The translations under genes were made by a program, and so were the position numbers. Source: Cryptomeria japonica (lineage: Eukaryota > Streptophyta > Pinopsida > Cupressales > Cupressaceae). From it: DNA of 64,000 bases. Positions 43,812 to 56,054 of this stretch are shown in pieces; position 1 is the stretch's first letter; each line of letters begins with the position of its first letter. A model generated the notes under the pieces. That model was not told where the DNA came from and made no database searches. It saw only the letters and a list, made by a program, of their open reading frames with translations. The stretch covers positions 286,563,957 to 286,627,956 of the forward strand of contig NC_081410.1 in NCBI RefSeq assembly GCF_030272615.1, written 5' to 3'.

Positions 43812-45210
43812 TGATTGGTATGATGAAAGAATAAGTATCCGGTAGATTACTGAGAGGGGGGGGGTGAATTAGTAACTAGAAAAATTGATACAAACTTCCC
43901 AAACTCAAACTCAAACATGCAAAGTAATCTTATCAATGAAATACTACTGTCAAGATCAATACTCATAAGAATATGGTTGACTATTACAACAAATTAACAA
44001 TAAACAACATTCAACTTGTAAACATCCAAATGTTTCACTACTTCAATGCTTCCGGTTATCATGTCATCATAAATAGTTAATCAAATAATCATAAGATCAT
44101 AACCACAAAAAAATTCACCACATGACACATTTATTTATACGTGGAAAACCCAAATAGGTAAAAACCACGATGAGATGGGACTCACAAGAAAATATTTGAA
44201 CAAATCTAAAGTTCACCCTGTTAGGAGCCAAGCATGTTAAAGCTTTTACAAAAGTCCTGTCAAGAACTGATCCTGTTAGGAATCACCCGGTTAAGGGATT
44301 GACTACAAATGCCTTGTTAGAAGCAAATACCCTGTAAGAAGTAACCTCAATAGAGGATTTGAGAATCCAGTCTAATGGACCACCTTGTTAGAGGATTTAA
44401 TAAGTAACCAAGCTTGTTCGAGCTTACCTGTTTAGGGGATTTCAATTTTGTTGTAATTGTTAAAAAACAATAAGAGTTTCTTGATCTGTTTGAATAGCAC
44501 TACATTTGCTTGATCATATCCATTTAAGCTTCTATCTGCCTTTACTCAAACTATAGACTCATTGTCCGGTTTGGCAATCACACACTCAACTTATTTCTGC
44601 TAACTCTTGCCAACACAACAAAACAACTTCATCGACCTTAAATACAAATCAATTAGGTCGGTAACACAACAAAAATCTATTTTCTCATTGATATTACAAA
44701 CAAGTCAGTACAAGCAGGATCGTTGGATTTCATAGCAATCTCATTACATCAATCAATAAAACCTCAACCGCTCCTTGATTACCACTTCATTGAGCTCAAT
44801 AACTCATCATGCGCTTTGCATTAGATGCAAATACACTTTGTTCATTCCCTAGACAAAAAAACTTGCCAAAACATTTTGAACTTGTCTTCATACAATGACC
44901 TTACGTATCACCATCATTACCGTTCAACCAACATAACCAGTTCAACAACCTTAATTAGTTAGGGTTTAACAAAAACAACTAGTAGGGTTTACCGGTTACA
45001 TAACATAGAAAGGGTTTAACCTTTTACTTTGATTACCGGTTCAACTCACAAACTTACATACCAGTTGACAGTAACCTTCACAAAGTTCTTCATACCGGTT
45101 ACAAGATAATATCAACAATAACAATAGTATCATTAATATCATTACTGGTTCAATTGACATCAATGACAACACAACATATCATTAATGCAATCTTCATGCA
45201 AATGCCAACA
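43812..45210 (-). repeat. element C 5' LTR
   Basis: TGATTGGTATG to AATGCCAACA on the plus strand, about 1.4 kb. It has the poly-G/C motif (GAGAGGGGGGGGGTGAATTA near 43852), the conserved GGAAAACCC ... AAAACCAC module (about 44142-44170) and a reiterated CCTGTTAGGA / CCCGGTTAAGGGATT block (44215-44440). In its outer 300 bp ACCGGTT recurs several times. Confidence 0.85.
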
Positions 45211-48200
45211 GTTTTTCTATATTATTATATGACTGGCTTCGTAAATATTTCTTATTGCAAGTTAATTTAGTCATTTATGGTATTAGACCTTTCTATGTTG
45301 TTTTTCCTTAATGATCTTGTCTTGTGAGTAAACCAAACTACCAAGTTGGTTAAACCTAGAGGGTAGGGATTGTATGACCAAGTGTGTCTCAATGGTTTTG
45401 AACTCCATTGTGTAACTTCATTTTGGTACCTTGGTTTTGGTGTCATAAGGGAGAGTGGCTTTCGAGTGGAGACCACGCCCAAAGTGGTTAGTAGGGTAAC
45501 CCATTGAAAGTTTGTTTAAGTAAGTGTGTGAGGCCCTACCCCGACCCATCCTAGCATTTCAGTGATTTTCATGTTGGAACTATTATGGATGCTTTATTTT
45601 TATGCATTATGGATATAGAACTTTATATGATCCCAGGATTGGGTAACATTGATATATTTATGCTTCATTTCTATGCATTATGGATATAGAACTCTATTTG
45701 ATTCTAGGATAGGATAACATTGAGATGGTGTATGTCATTTATTTGATTTACAGGACTTTATTATGATGCTAGAAATATGATGCATATCTTATGAATGGAT
45801 TAAATTTATGAGGATTATGATAAATTGCTTATGTGGATTTCTTTGATATGTGGTAAATTGATTTGTATGATGGCAATTGTATGCAGAGTGATTGATTTGT
45901 ATTCTTATTTATGTGTTTAATATTATATGAGGCTATTTGGGAATTACTAATGTGTAATTGAGATGCGCAGGAAAATTATCCATGTGACCATGGAAACATT
46001 ATGGAGAATCAAGCCTAGACGTATGTATGTTCGTAAAACCAGGGGTTGTCTATTTGGAGAGACAACACCCCGTATGTATCGTATTTTATTCATGAACATA
46101 AATGTTTGCATGTGTGTTAAATTGTATTTATTATTAATTTGTTTAATTTATAAATTTCAATGGGATAATTTCCATGTGTGTATTTGTGATGTGGAATTCT
46201 TTTTGTAGTGTCACTTGACACATGTATTGTATGTTGAGTTGGCATTGTCATGCCTCTTTTTTGAGGAATTTATCTTACCAATGTTATATTTTCCAATTAT
46301 CTTTGAAGGTCCCAAGTAAACCTAGGATAGTGAGCCATTAGGAGGGTCAACTCAAAGTTGACCCGTAGGTAAACTTTGGGTGGACTTTCAAAGGGTTAAA
46401 CCAACTCCTAGAGTCAGTTTTGGAGCATTTTTAATGGGCCTCATGGTGTACCTATGGGTGAAGACCAAATTTGGCCATGTGTCCACTCCCTAGGACTTGT
46501 TTAACCTCCCCAAAAAGTGAGTTTCCCAAGATGGCCGAATTCCATCTTTAGGAGAGCCATCCTTGGTTAGATAACCTTCTTGGTATGTGTCATTCCTTTT
46601 CCCCATTTCATTCCCCTTTTTGAGGTGCCTTGGTTAGGGAGTGTGTAAGACTTTGGGAAGACCAACCAATGTGAGCTCTCACTCTACCCAAAAGGTTTGG
46701 AAAGAGTGAGAGAAGCCTTCTAAGGCAAATGATTAAGACTTAGGAAGTTAATCACCCACTCTCCATCTTTGGAGACTAGATCTTGCAGTTTTGAAAAAAA
46801 GTTTAGGATAGAATTTTTGGCTAAGTGTTGAAGAAAAGAAGTGTGGATTTGGGTTGCTCTTCTCCAAACTATCCCTTGTAAACCCTTGGAAGATTCAAGG
46901 TTGGTTCAATCTCTTACTTGTATGTTGAAACTTTGTTTTTGAAAGATTGCTTGAATGTAGTTGTTTTCTTCCCATGTGTTTTATTTGTGAAAATATATAT
47001 ATGTGATCTTTCTCTTATTTTTGGTATGCATTTACTTGTGTTTTGGGAGTATCCAAGGCCATCTTGCCCTTGGGAGGGTAGAATGGTCTTGGGGGTGGAA
47101 GGTTGTTTGACAACCTTAGAGTGAGAGGCTATCTTTAAGAGAGTGATCTCAAGGGTTTGCTTATATGACCCTTGCTGCATAGTTTTATTTATGCATTTGG
47201 GGGTCATAAGGGGAGATATTATGGCATGTATGCCTTGGGGGTCATAAGGATGTTGGGACAAGTTGGACTTGTGATGTATTCTTGGTTGCCATGAGATGGC
47301 TTGTGATCTACTATTTTGCAGTTTCTCTTCAAGGTACTTAGTCCACTTCTACCCATGTAAAAAAATGACATTATGTGATGATGTTTAGCCTTGGGATGGG
47401 AATATGTTTGTTGTGTGTTTTCCATGCTCGTTTGTGTATTTCTTGAGTGTAACCCGTCTAGGTCTTGGTTCTCCAAGCTCAAGGGTGGCTTCTAGTAAGC
47501 CTAGGTTGGGAGGCGAGCCCTCCATGGTCACAACCTTAAGAGTTTGTATTGCAGGTTGCTTTGGGAAGGGATTGAAGGAAAAGCTTTGGAATTGTTCCTA
47601 TTGTGGTATCTTAGTTGCAGAAATGAAAGAGAAGAGTTTTTTGTTGTATTATTTTTTAAAAAGAAATGTATTTATTTATTTAAGTCCTCGTTTATTAGGA
47701 ATGAGAGGCTAGTTGGGTATTTCACCCATTTGTAAAGTTGACATATTGTATCCAAGTATTCTTTTAAGAAATGCATTCTTTTGTTAAGTGGTTATTGCAA
47801 AATGAAATATGTATTTATGGGTTAAGCTTTCTATAGTTTGAGTTAAAATCTATCGCTTTTATTTCTTGAAAATAAAGAAAGGCATTCTATCTCTTTATGT
47901 TGTATTTAACTAGGTGATATAGATTTAAATGAAACTATGTTAATGCTGCTATCATTTATTTGAAATCTGTCATTTTTTCCTTGTAAATAATGCAGGAAAT
48001 TTAGATAGATAAGTAAATTTATTTCAAAGAAAGCATGAATGTTAGTAAGCTAGAAATAACATTTAGTCCTAGTTATTTAGATCCTAATGCAGAATATGCT
48101 AAAATATATATTAGAAGGATAATACTTATGCTGCTATAATTTTATTTATTTCTATCATTTATTTATTCAAAACAAAATGCAGAAAGTTAAGGTAGACAAA

Positions 48201-48536
48201 TTTATCTTTTCCTATAGTTAACTATTAGAAGTTTACAATGAAAAGAAATGCAGTTATTTAAATCTGTTAGTTTTAGAAAATCTTCTTTTATGTGATTAGA
48301 AAAATATAGATTTAGACATAGAAGTGAAATCTAGAAATTTAGATAAAAAAAAAAGAAAACCATTTAGTTTTAAATACCTTGTATCAAAAATGCTTCAAAG
48401 GGAAAACCTATTGTATTCATATCAAAAATCTTTTTACTTTAAACCTATTTAAAGAAAAAAAAAAGAAGATAACTATTGTATTGTTGTTTTATTTTGCCTT
48501 TTGACAGTCATTATATTATGATATCCCTGCATATTG
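45211..48536. other. non-coding stretch
   Basis: No gene is recognised in over 3 kb. 45230-47760 is mixed, moderately GC sequence of the kind found in LTRs, with no LTR ends or primer sites; 47760-48530 is AT-rich. Short open frames on both strands have no motifs. A 71-bp tandem duplication lies at 45589-45735. Confidence 0.4.
45589..45735. repeat. tandem duplication, 71-bp unit
   Basis: Two adjacent copies start at 45589 and 45660: ATGCTTTATTTTTATGCATT against ATGCTTCATTTCTATGCATT, both continuing ATGGATATAGAACT and GTAACATTGA or ATAACATTGA. Confidence 0.75.
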
Positions 48537-48549
48537 AAAAGTTAGAGAA
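48537..48549 (+). repeat. SINE target-site duplication, left
   Basis: AAAAGTTAGAGAA, identical to 48872-48884. Confidence 0.8.
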
Positions 48550-48871
48550 GTCCAAGGGGTTGAGCTTAGTTGGTTAAAGCATTGAGTTCTCAATGTGGAG
48601 ACCCAAGTTCAACTCCCATGAGGGACACCTTTTTGTAGAATTCTAAGTTGTGACTCTTGGTCTTCCATTGGTTGTATTTGTCTCATTGCTTAAAGTGGAT
48701 TTCTAAGTTGTGACCCTTGGTCTTCCAATTGTTGTTTCTAGTTTGGTGCTCGAAAGGAGCTAGTATTTGTAGTAAGTTTTCTCAAAAGGAGCTGGTATTT
48801 ATAATAAGTTTGTAACGTGGATGCTCGAATGAGCAAAAACAGGATTTGTGATTCTATGATACTTAATACAA
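48550..48871 (+). mobile_element. tRNA-derived SINE
   Basis: A 322-bp unit flanked by a perfect 13-bp duplication. The head (48550-48630) looks like a tRNA: GGTTGAGCTTAGTTGGTTAA fits the pol III A box and AAGTTCAACTCCC fits the B box, about 45 bp apart. The body has an internal 60-bp direct repeat (TTCTAAGTTGTGAC at 48641 and 48701) and ends in TACTTAATACAAA without a long A tail. It has no coding capacity and would depend on LINE enzymes. The perfect target duplication points to a fairly recent insertion compared with the retrotransposons around it. Confidence 0.75.
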
Positions 48872-48884
48872 AAAAGTTAGAGAA
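48872..48884 (+). repeat. SINE target-site duplication, right
   Basis: AAAAGTTAGAGAA, identical to 48537-48549. Confidence 0.8.
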
Positions 48885-48945
48885 ACATTACATTCATTTA
48901 AATAAACATATTGAAACATATAAATATATAATTTTTTTATATATA

Positions 48946-49039
48946 TAATCTAACCCTAAATATCCCTATATATATATATAATCTAACCCTAAATATCCCT
49001 ATATATATATATAATCTAACCCTAAATATCCCTTGAGAT

Positions 49040-49078
<39 letters not shown>
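48946..49078. repeat. 33-bp tandem repeat and TA run
   Basis: Three units with TAATCTAACCCTAAATATCC start at 48946, 48979 and 49012, followed by a TA run of about 36 bp (49042-49077). Because 33 is a multiple of three, the minus strand shows a repeated peptide in an apparent reading frame; this is not evidence for a gene. CCCTAAA matches the plant telomere unit, but only once per repeat. Confidence 0.8.
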
Positions 49079-49080
<2 letters not shown>

Positions 49081-49129
49081 AAATACAAAAAAAAAATTAA
49101 AAAAATAAAAATCAATTCTAACCTTATCG

Positions 49130-49432
49130 AGGGTCTCGCAGAGCCAAAGCTCCACGCGAGAGACCCTTGGCAACCCGAGCCCCACAAAGGTGCCAACGGC
49201 ACCGCTGCGGGCCGCGACCCGCAGGGGCAGCCTTAGTCGCCACTGCAAGCCATGCCCCATAGGGATGTCGCGGTGCCACTATGGATCGCGCCCCGCAAGG
49301 ACGCCTCGGCGTCACTGCAGGCCGCGACCTCTAGTGGCGTCTCGGTTCCACTACGGGAGGCGCAGCCCCCTCCCCGCCACCGACTATACATTAAACCCTT
49401 GCGACCTCTGTGAAATCCACCTTCCTCCACCA
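49130..49432. repeat. GC-rich island with degenerate repeats of about 36 bp
   Basis: A sharply bounded GC-rich block in AT-rich DNA. On the minus strand it shows repeating text such as TGCGGGGCGCGATCCATAGT, GGCACCGCGACATCCC, TATGGGGCATGGCTTGCAGT and GGCGACTAAGGC: a unit of about 36-38 bp with a GGGGC ... GCAGTGGC pattern. Several frames on both strands are open at once, which reflects GC content. No protein is recognised. Confidence 0.55.
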
Positions 49433-51530
49433 TAGCTCCTCTGACCTACATAACACGAGCCCTAACCTGAATTCAAAAATGAGTTAGATTAAAAAAAAAA
49501 GTATGGTTAGGGTTTAGTGGTTTTAAAGATATTTAATTAGGTTTCCATGTGTTAATGTTAAATGGGTTAAAAAAAAGGGGGGGGAAACACTATTTGAAAT
49601 TTGAATAGGGTATCCCCATGCTTAATTGGTACCTATATGATTATACTTAATCATTAATTAAATTTTAAATCAATAAGTTATATGACTTCATATATATATA
49701 TATATGAATGTATAAGTATAAATTTAGATTAGTTTTTCTAACTATATATATATATTAATATTATATACATGCTATATTTAAACATATAGGTATATAAAAA
49801 ATATATATATAAGAGGTTTAAGTTGAAATATATTTGATCTTTTTTGTTTATTAATAAATATTAATAAATGCTTTATTAATAATTAGACCTTAGGGGTCTA
49901 TTTATTTGACCAACAGTAATTAAAGTTTATAGGGCAAATTTTTTTAAGGATTAACTTAACCCTTTGGTCAAATTTGAGACATTATATTTATTACTCAATT
50001 GATTATTAAATTTTAATAATCTAAATGCTAGAATTAATTTAATTAATTCCTAGAGCAATTAAAAGATTAATTGAGATTAATAATATATCTTGTCAATTTA
50101 GATTGAGATTGTTGTTTAAATTAATTTATTAATTAATGAAATAGTAATGACACTTTTGGAGAATTTATTTCCGCATTTATTTAATTATTTTCACATGCAT
50201 GATTAAGTTAATTAGATTAACAAAGTAAAATACTCCTTTATATTTCCATAGTTCAAACATAGTTAAGACAAGATTTATTATTGCATTTTTATTTTAGCTT
50301 AATTAGTTTTATTAGGTTGTTTAAAAAAAGAATTGTTCCGTTTTTGCCTAAAAGTTTGGGCACAACAAAGTGATAACTTAATAATATATTAGGGGGTTTG
50401 GTAGATGAAACATTAAGATAATTATACCTCTCTCATGGTTGAGTGCTAGTACAGACTCAGGAGGCAGTGAGAAAGCCTGGAATGGCAAACCAACAACCTT
50501 GTCCTCATGAAAGGATTATTTGGGTCCGCATGAGACTTGGATGGGGTCAGTGGTTCGGGAGAGGTTACCAAGATAACCCAAGATGGGGTTCGGGACCTAT
50601 GGAGGCCTGCCAGAGTAACCATACCAAGCTATGTGATGACACTCTTCCCTTATGATTACTAGTGTGTAGTCTTGTTGGTTTCACCTGAATTTTGATGTGG
50701 AGTCATGTTCTATGATTTTTTACTTCATGTGAGTCTTTCTGATGTTGTTTTTTTTACCATGTGTGTGTACATACCTTTAGGTTGCTAGTGGGTCTTATTT
50801 CTATCTCCTAGCATGGTGGGGTGGTTCTTTGTGAGCCACATGGCTGAGTGGTAGTGCCACTTTCCATCGGGTGTGTTTGTTCCTTCTTGCGGTAGTTGGC
50901 TTCATAGGTGTTCCAATTGCGCTTGGATTTGAGCGTCTTGCTATTCAGTTGGACCCTATTTGTTATTTGGATTATTCTTGTATATCATGGACCTTATATG
51001 GTCAGTTGTAATTATTTGATATGTATGCCTTCAAGGCAAGATGTAATTGTAATGTAAACATTATCTGATTTTTGAAACTTAGTGATTTAGTAGAATGTAA
51101 TGTAATTTTTATCTTATGATGCAAATAATGTATGCATGGAAATTAAATGTTAATGCATATGTTTTGTTTGAATATTGGTGTAATATAATGGATGAATTCC
51201 TAATGAATGAACTTAGACGTATTATCAATATTTAAGACTATTGGATGAATTAACCATTGATTAAATGTAATTATATTTTTTTAAGTTTAATCTACTTAAT
51301 TGGATTAATTAATATTAAGCAATGTTAGTTGTGAACCATGTTAACCAAGTTGGTAAACCCTTTAAGTGTTAAGTTAAGTCTTCTGTTGTGTAATCTAAAC
51401 ATAGTGTTAACTCAATGTATCATTAAACTTATTAAAGTTTAGAAAACAAAAATTATTTGCACTCATTTCTAGTGTTTTAGTTTCATCCCTTTGAGGTTTC
51501 CTGGTAGGGCATTACATTCATTAAGGGTTC
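49433..51530. other. non-coding stretch
   Basis: 49440-50430 is very AT-rich with TA runs. 50430-51000 is mixed sequence with an unremarkable 70-codon frame. 51000-51530 is AT-rich. No LTR end, primer site or domain was recognised. Confidence 0.4.
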
Positions 51531-54180
51531 AAGGTCTTAGACATAGCTCAAAATATTTGATAAACATGAAGAAGACAGTGATACGCCCAAAGTATCAACA
51601 AAACATTTAAAAATAAAGTAAAAGAGATCTACAATAGTCATGTGCCAAAAGGACTAAGATGATCACTATTGTAGCATCACTAAGGCTAGGATTTGAATTA
51701 AAGAGTTGAGTTCATTGCAAGATCATTGTTAAAATATACAAGTAAATGATAAAAGATGCAGTCCTAGTCCATTGACAGGGCAATAACATCATATGATTTT
51801 GTGCTTTCAAACCCTTTTGTGTAAGTAAGATAAGAGTTGTAGTTACACTCTATCTAAGACTAAAAATGCTTAAAGCACATTTTCAGAAGTTATCGAAACT
51901 CATAAATAGTAATAGAGAATACACAAATCATCCATGAAGATGAGCCACAACAACCACAAAGGGTTTGACCCTAATCACACAAAGAGACAAAGAGTATCAA
52001 AGCTTGTGACAATAAAAAGATGAAAAAAATGCAGTATCATGATATAGATCATAGTGCAATAAAGGCATGATAGTCATCTTTATCAACCAAATGCTGGCAA
52101 AAAGATGAAAGAGATAAAAGGTTGCTACAGAGGATTCATACAATGATAGTACAAGTCTGAGACAAGAGAAACTACAAGTAAATAATATATCAACGAGGGA
52201 CATCCATGACTAACTGGCGAAATAAAATTCTTAGGAGTTTTGATAGTCATCAAGACTTTTAACAATCCAAAGGCAATGTAGGTTTAGTGTTTAAGACAGT
52301 GAACCTCTTCATTGCACAAAGTAGATATATTAGAAAAAATAGTGAATCACAATGAAAACCATAGTCATCAAAGCCTAATTTTGGGACACTAGCAACCTGC
52401 CATGAGATGAGAACAGTCATACAGGGAGTTCTCATAAAGGGAAGTCACATGTAAATTCAAGGAAAAAGAAGAATATAGTCCCGCATTTAAACAAAAAAGG
52501 AGAAATATTAAGAGTACGGTCAACAATGAGGAATGTTCATATCATGCAATTTCATCATGCACATAAATTGAAAATCAATTTATAGAAATAGTCATAAAGG
52601 TAAAGGTGGAGTTTTAAAAAAAATCCCAAATCAAAACATGCCTAAAATGGAGGGTTTTATAGTGAAAACATGCATGCTTATGAGTTTTCATAGGTTGATA
52701 TATGTTCAAACAACAATTTAGAGTTTTTTTAATCTTAATTATGAAGTTTTTTGAGGGTCCTAATTGCATGAAAATAATTATATCAGACCCCCTTTTTGTG
52801 CAATCAATATCATGCAAATAAGAAGACCATCAATCAGTTTAAGAGCAAGAGATGAAGTTCTAATTCATGCTACGAGTTTCATCTTAAAAGAAGGAATTTT
52901 TGAGAAAATACAACTATCCAAGTGCAAATACAAGCTTTTGTTAGTCATTGAATATTCTTTGAGGATTCATTATGAAAGCGATAGTTTTAGCAAATGATAT
53001 GTAAATGGTTTTCATTTTTATGGTGTATTTGAAAAAATATTTCTTGATACCTCAAGTTTATAATAGGAGATATTGGATTCAAAGATTAAGAACAATCTAG
53101 TTAAGTAATTCATCAATGTCAAATACTAGAGGATCTCTTTCAAAGGGATTAATAAAGAATATAAAGAATGATGATTTCCATATTTTAAAAAGGTAGCCCT
53201 TTAGAAGCATTGACAATGATTAGAAGAGTCACAAAGGCAAGGGTTAGATCCATCACAATGTTTAAGACAATCACATTCATTAAGTATGTTGTGGCCCAAT
53301 CCTAAGTTTGGAGCAGTCCCAAGGCCAAGAGGTAAGGGAATATCATAGATGTTACAAACCTTAAGATTAGCACTATCATATAAGTAATGCAGTCAATCAA
53401 AGCATGCTCCAAAGCAAAAAAAATATATCATAATATTCAAGTTAGTGAATTATATCAAAGGGGTTGTGAAAACAATAAAGGTGAAGAAACCCTTAACAGA
53501 GCAATAGTGAAGGCATATAAAATAGCAATTAAGTGATACATGGAAGATTTGATAGTAGCCCTTACACCCAAAACCCTATCAAATACAGTCATGAATCAAT
53601 GCCAAACTTCTCAAAGGTTCGTGCCATTGATAAAAAATATAATCCCAAACAGTCATAGATGATGTGAGCACTAGTCCAATCAAAGAACACAGTGACATTG
53701 ACAGTACAACCAATCTATGAAACACAGTCATAAAGTCTGTAGAAACTCACAAAGATTAGTTAATATTCACAATTCAACAGAGCAAAAGGTCTAAGATATT
53801 AGAAGATACAACCATATAAATGGTTGGAACAGTGGATAAAATTATCAAAAGCACAAAGACCATTGCAAGGGTATTACACCTATAGAAGGCCATGATGTTA
53901 AGGGTGCAGTCCAAGTATCTCAAAGAATAGTATTCATAGTGATCTTATCACATACAAATAAAAGAGCAATCCTTCTAGAGTGATGAGACAGTCCCAAGTA
54001 GAGAGAGATACAATATTTAGAGACCTCTTCAAAGAGGAAAAACAACTTGTAACAAGGCCACATAGCAGAGACATAATACACGTCAAAATGCAGGGCACAA
54101 ATCAATAGCGACCACCTACATATTTACAGTCAAAGACAAGAATGTGATCAAACCTGTCCATGATATAGTCAAAGAGAAAA
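51531..54180. repeat. A-rich AGTCAT-type repeat sequence
   Basis: 2.6 kb with the same plus-strand A bias and frequent AGTCAT, CAAAG and GTCACA words as 15424-19255, and no coding potential. It probably belongs to the same class of long LTR U3 sequence. I could not align it base by base with the other copies. Confidence 0.4.
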
Positions 54181-55330
54181 GTCTCATAGCCTTTGTGTAT
54201 TTTTCCAATCCAATGAGGTCTCCATCTCCCATCTAGCTGGATCCAAGGTTTCAAATGTTGTATAGCCATCCAAGGGATATGTTTATTTTGGGAAGAGTAG
54301 CTTAAGACTAGCTATGTTTTATTGTTTGCAAAGATATTTTGGGCTATGAAATTTTTTTGCCAGTCTTGTAAGATTGCAAAGTTTTGTTCATTTTGAATAA
54401 GAAAGACATATAGACTGTAAAAAACAAAGGAAAGCAAAATGAAACAGAGAACCCCATTGAAATGCTGCCAGAGGGGTCCTATGTTTTTCTTTTGTATTCT
54501 TCTAGTGGTCTCCTCTACTTCATCTGTACTACCCTAAATGGTCTTCTACTATTTTGGGGCTTGAGAAATGAGAGGGCTTTCTAGTGTAAAGAAGAGAAAA
54601 GGAAGCTTGCTAGGGCATCACACAACAAGGATAATTTGGGGCACTTTCTTCCTCATGCCAGCTTGCCTTTCTCCCTAATTTTCTTGTAAGCTTTTATTGC
54701 CTTTCCAACAGATCCATTTCCTACATTTTCTATAACCCTTGCAATGCACAAAACCACAATACTATGAGGCATTTTGCCCAACCTAGACCTCCTACTACTC
54801 TGGTTTTTCTATTTGTGCCCAAAATGCCTTTGTGATTCACCAAACCCACGATGTTTGAAGAAATGGATATCTAAAACAAAATGCTCCCTAATCTCTAGTT
54901 ATTAGGGCATAATACAAAACTCCCAATCTCTAGAGCGGCTTCCTCTTTTTATACTATTTTTGCCCAAAATGCCTCTGCAACTCACCAAAACCCTTGTTAT
55001 TTGAAGAAATGGAGATACAGAAGAAAAAATGCTCCCTCACAAAGTATATGATCCTGTTAATTTTGTGTTGTTCTATTGTAAAATCTATGGCAATGAGGAA
55101 ATGTTGTCACTGAGCCTTTGCTCAACAAATCCACCTTGCGGTTGTCACTAGTCTCCACTTTCAAATGGAGCGCTCAAGTCATTCTTTTTTTTCCTCTTTG
55201 CACATGACTAAAGTTACCTGTAAATATTGTGAACTATAAAAACCAATCCATCTAGACTACAAAGCAATGCATGTTTCTTTGTCTAAATTTTTAATTTAAA
55301 CACCATATGGGTAATTTAGTAGGTTGCGAG
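54181..55330. other. non-coding stretch with 145-bp duplication
   Basis: Mixed sequence without genes. Two tandem copies of about 145 bp start near 54803 and 54948, sharing TGCCCAAAATGCC, TTTGAAGAAATGG and AAAATGCTCCCT. It could be the interior of the CACTA-type element ending at 56054. Confidence 0.45.
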
Positions 55331-55339
55331 GAAAAAATA

Positions 55340-55830
55340 TTGTACCTGTGATATGTATATATGTAAATATATATATATGTATATATATTTGTAAATATAT
55401 ATATGTGTGTATGTATATAGATATATATATATACATACATATATATGTATATATATATGTGTATATATACATATACATATGCATGTATATATATACATAT
55501 ATATACATGTATATATATATATACACACATGCATATACATGTATATATACATGTGTATACATATATATATATGTATATAATATACATGTGTATATATACA
55601 CACACATGTATATACATGTATATATATACATATATACATATATATACACACACATATATATACATGTACATATATATATATATTTATAAATATATATGTG
55701 TGTATGTATGTATATACATACATATTAAAATAAATATATGTATACATATTTATTATTTCTATATATGCATATCATATATATATATATTTATACACACACA
55801 TACATATATATATAAATGTTGTTCAAGCAT
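55340..55830. repeat. long TA/CA-rich microsatellite
   Basis: About 490 bp made almost wholly of TATA, TATACA, TATG and CACA words, with no single perfect period. It opens long frames on both strands made of Tyr, Ile, His and Cys only; these are artefacts. Confidence 0.9.
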
Positions 55831-56054
55831 AAATATGATGTTTAGTTGTGTATTTTATCTAATGATCAAATTAGTCATTTATTTAGTCATTTTTTATTTG
55901 TGTGACTAATTATTTTGTTGTGTTTTCTTACCTGATGACCAAATTAGTCATTTATAGTTGTGTTGCAAAAAATGACTAGAATTTGGTCATTTTTACTTGT
56001 CATGACTAAACATTTTAGTCACCTAGTCATTTATTTGCCATATTTCTACTAGTG
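55830..56054 (-). mobile_element. CACTA-type transposon end
   Basis: Read on the minus strand, the terminus at 56054 is CACTAGTAGAAATATGGC, a CACTA-superfamily inverted-repeat end. Inside it lie many subterminal repeats on both strands (AAATTAGTCATTTAT, TGACTAATT, TTTTAGTCACCTAGTCAT), the usual transposase-binding layout. Just outside, at 56055, the A-rich repeat shared with 17792 resumes, so the boundary is supported by an empty-site comparison. The opposite end and any transposase were not found; the element is non-autonomous or truncated. Confidence 0.6.

Larger units (their letters stand above)
40849..45210 (-). mobile_element. element C: Copia retrotransposon, truncated
   Basis: The minus-strand Copia keeps its 5' LTR (43812-45210), primer site, gag, protease, integrase and only the first part of RT. 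It ends at 40849, where the minus-strand Gypsy LTR begins, so the missing RT, RNase H and 3' LTR were displaced by that insertion and are not in the window. Its proteins are closely related to those of element B but distinct. Frameshifts and stops are present, though fewer than in B. Confidence 0.88.

Noticed and set aside
48550-48630. A tRNA gene
   Set aside because: A and B boxes are present, but the arms do not form a clean cloverleaf, and the 322-bp unit with target duplications fits a SINE better.
48946-49035. Interstitial telomere repeat
   Set aside because: CCCTAAA appears only once per 33-bp unit, not as a contiguous array.
48937-49435. Overlapping open frames on both strands around the GC-rich island
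   Set aside because: Several frames are open at once in GC-rich repeated DNA, and part comes from the 33-bp tandem. No domain is recognised.
50443-50655. 70-codon Trp/Arg-rich plus-strand frame
   Set aside because: It has no motif, no neighbouring coding signal and no upstream features; treated as chance.
55291-55909. Long open frames on both strands (up to 154 codons)
   Set aside because: They consist of Tyr, Ile, His, Cys and Met repeats made by the TA/CA microsatellite.
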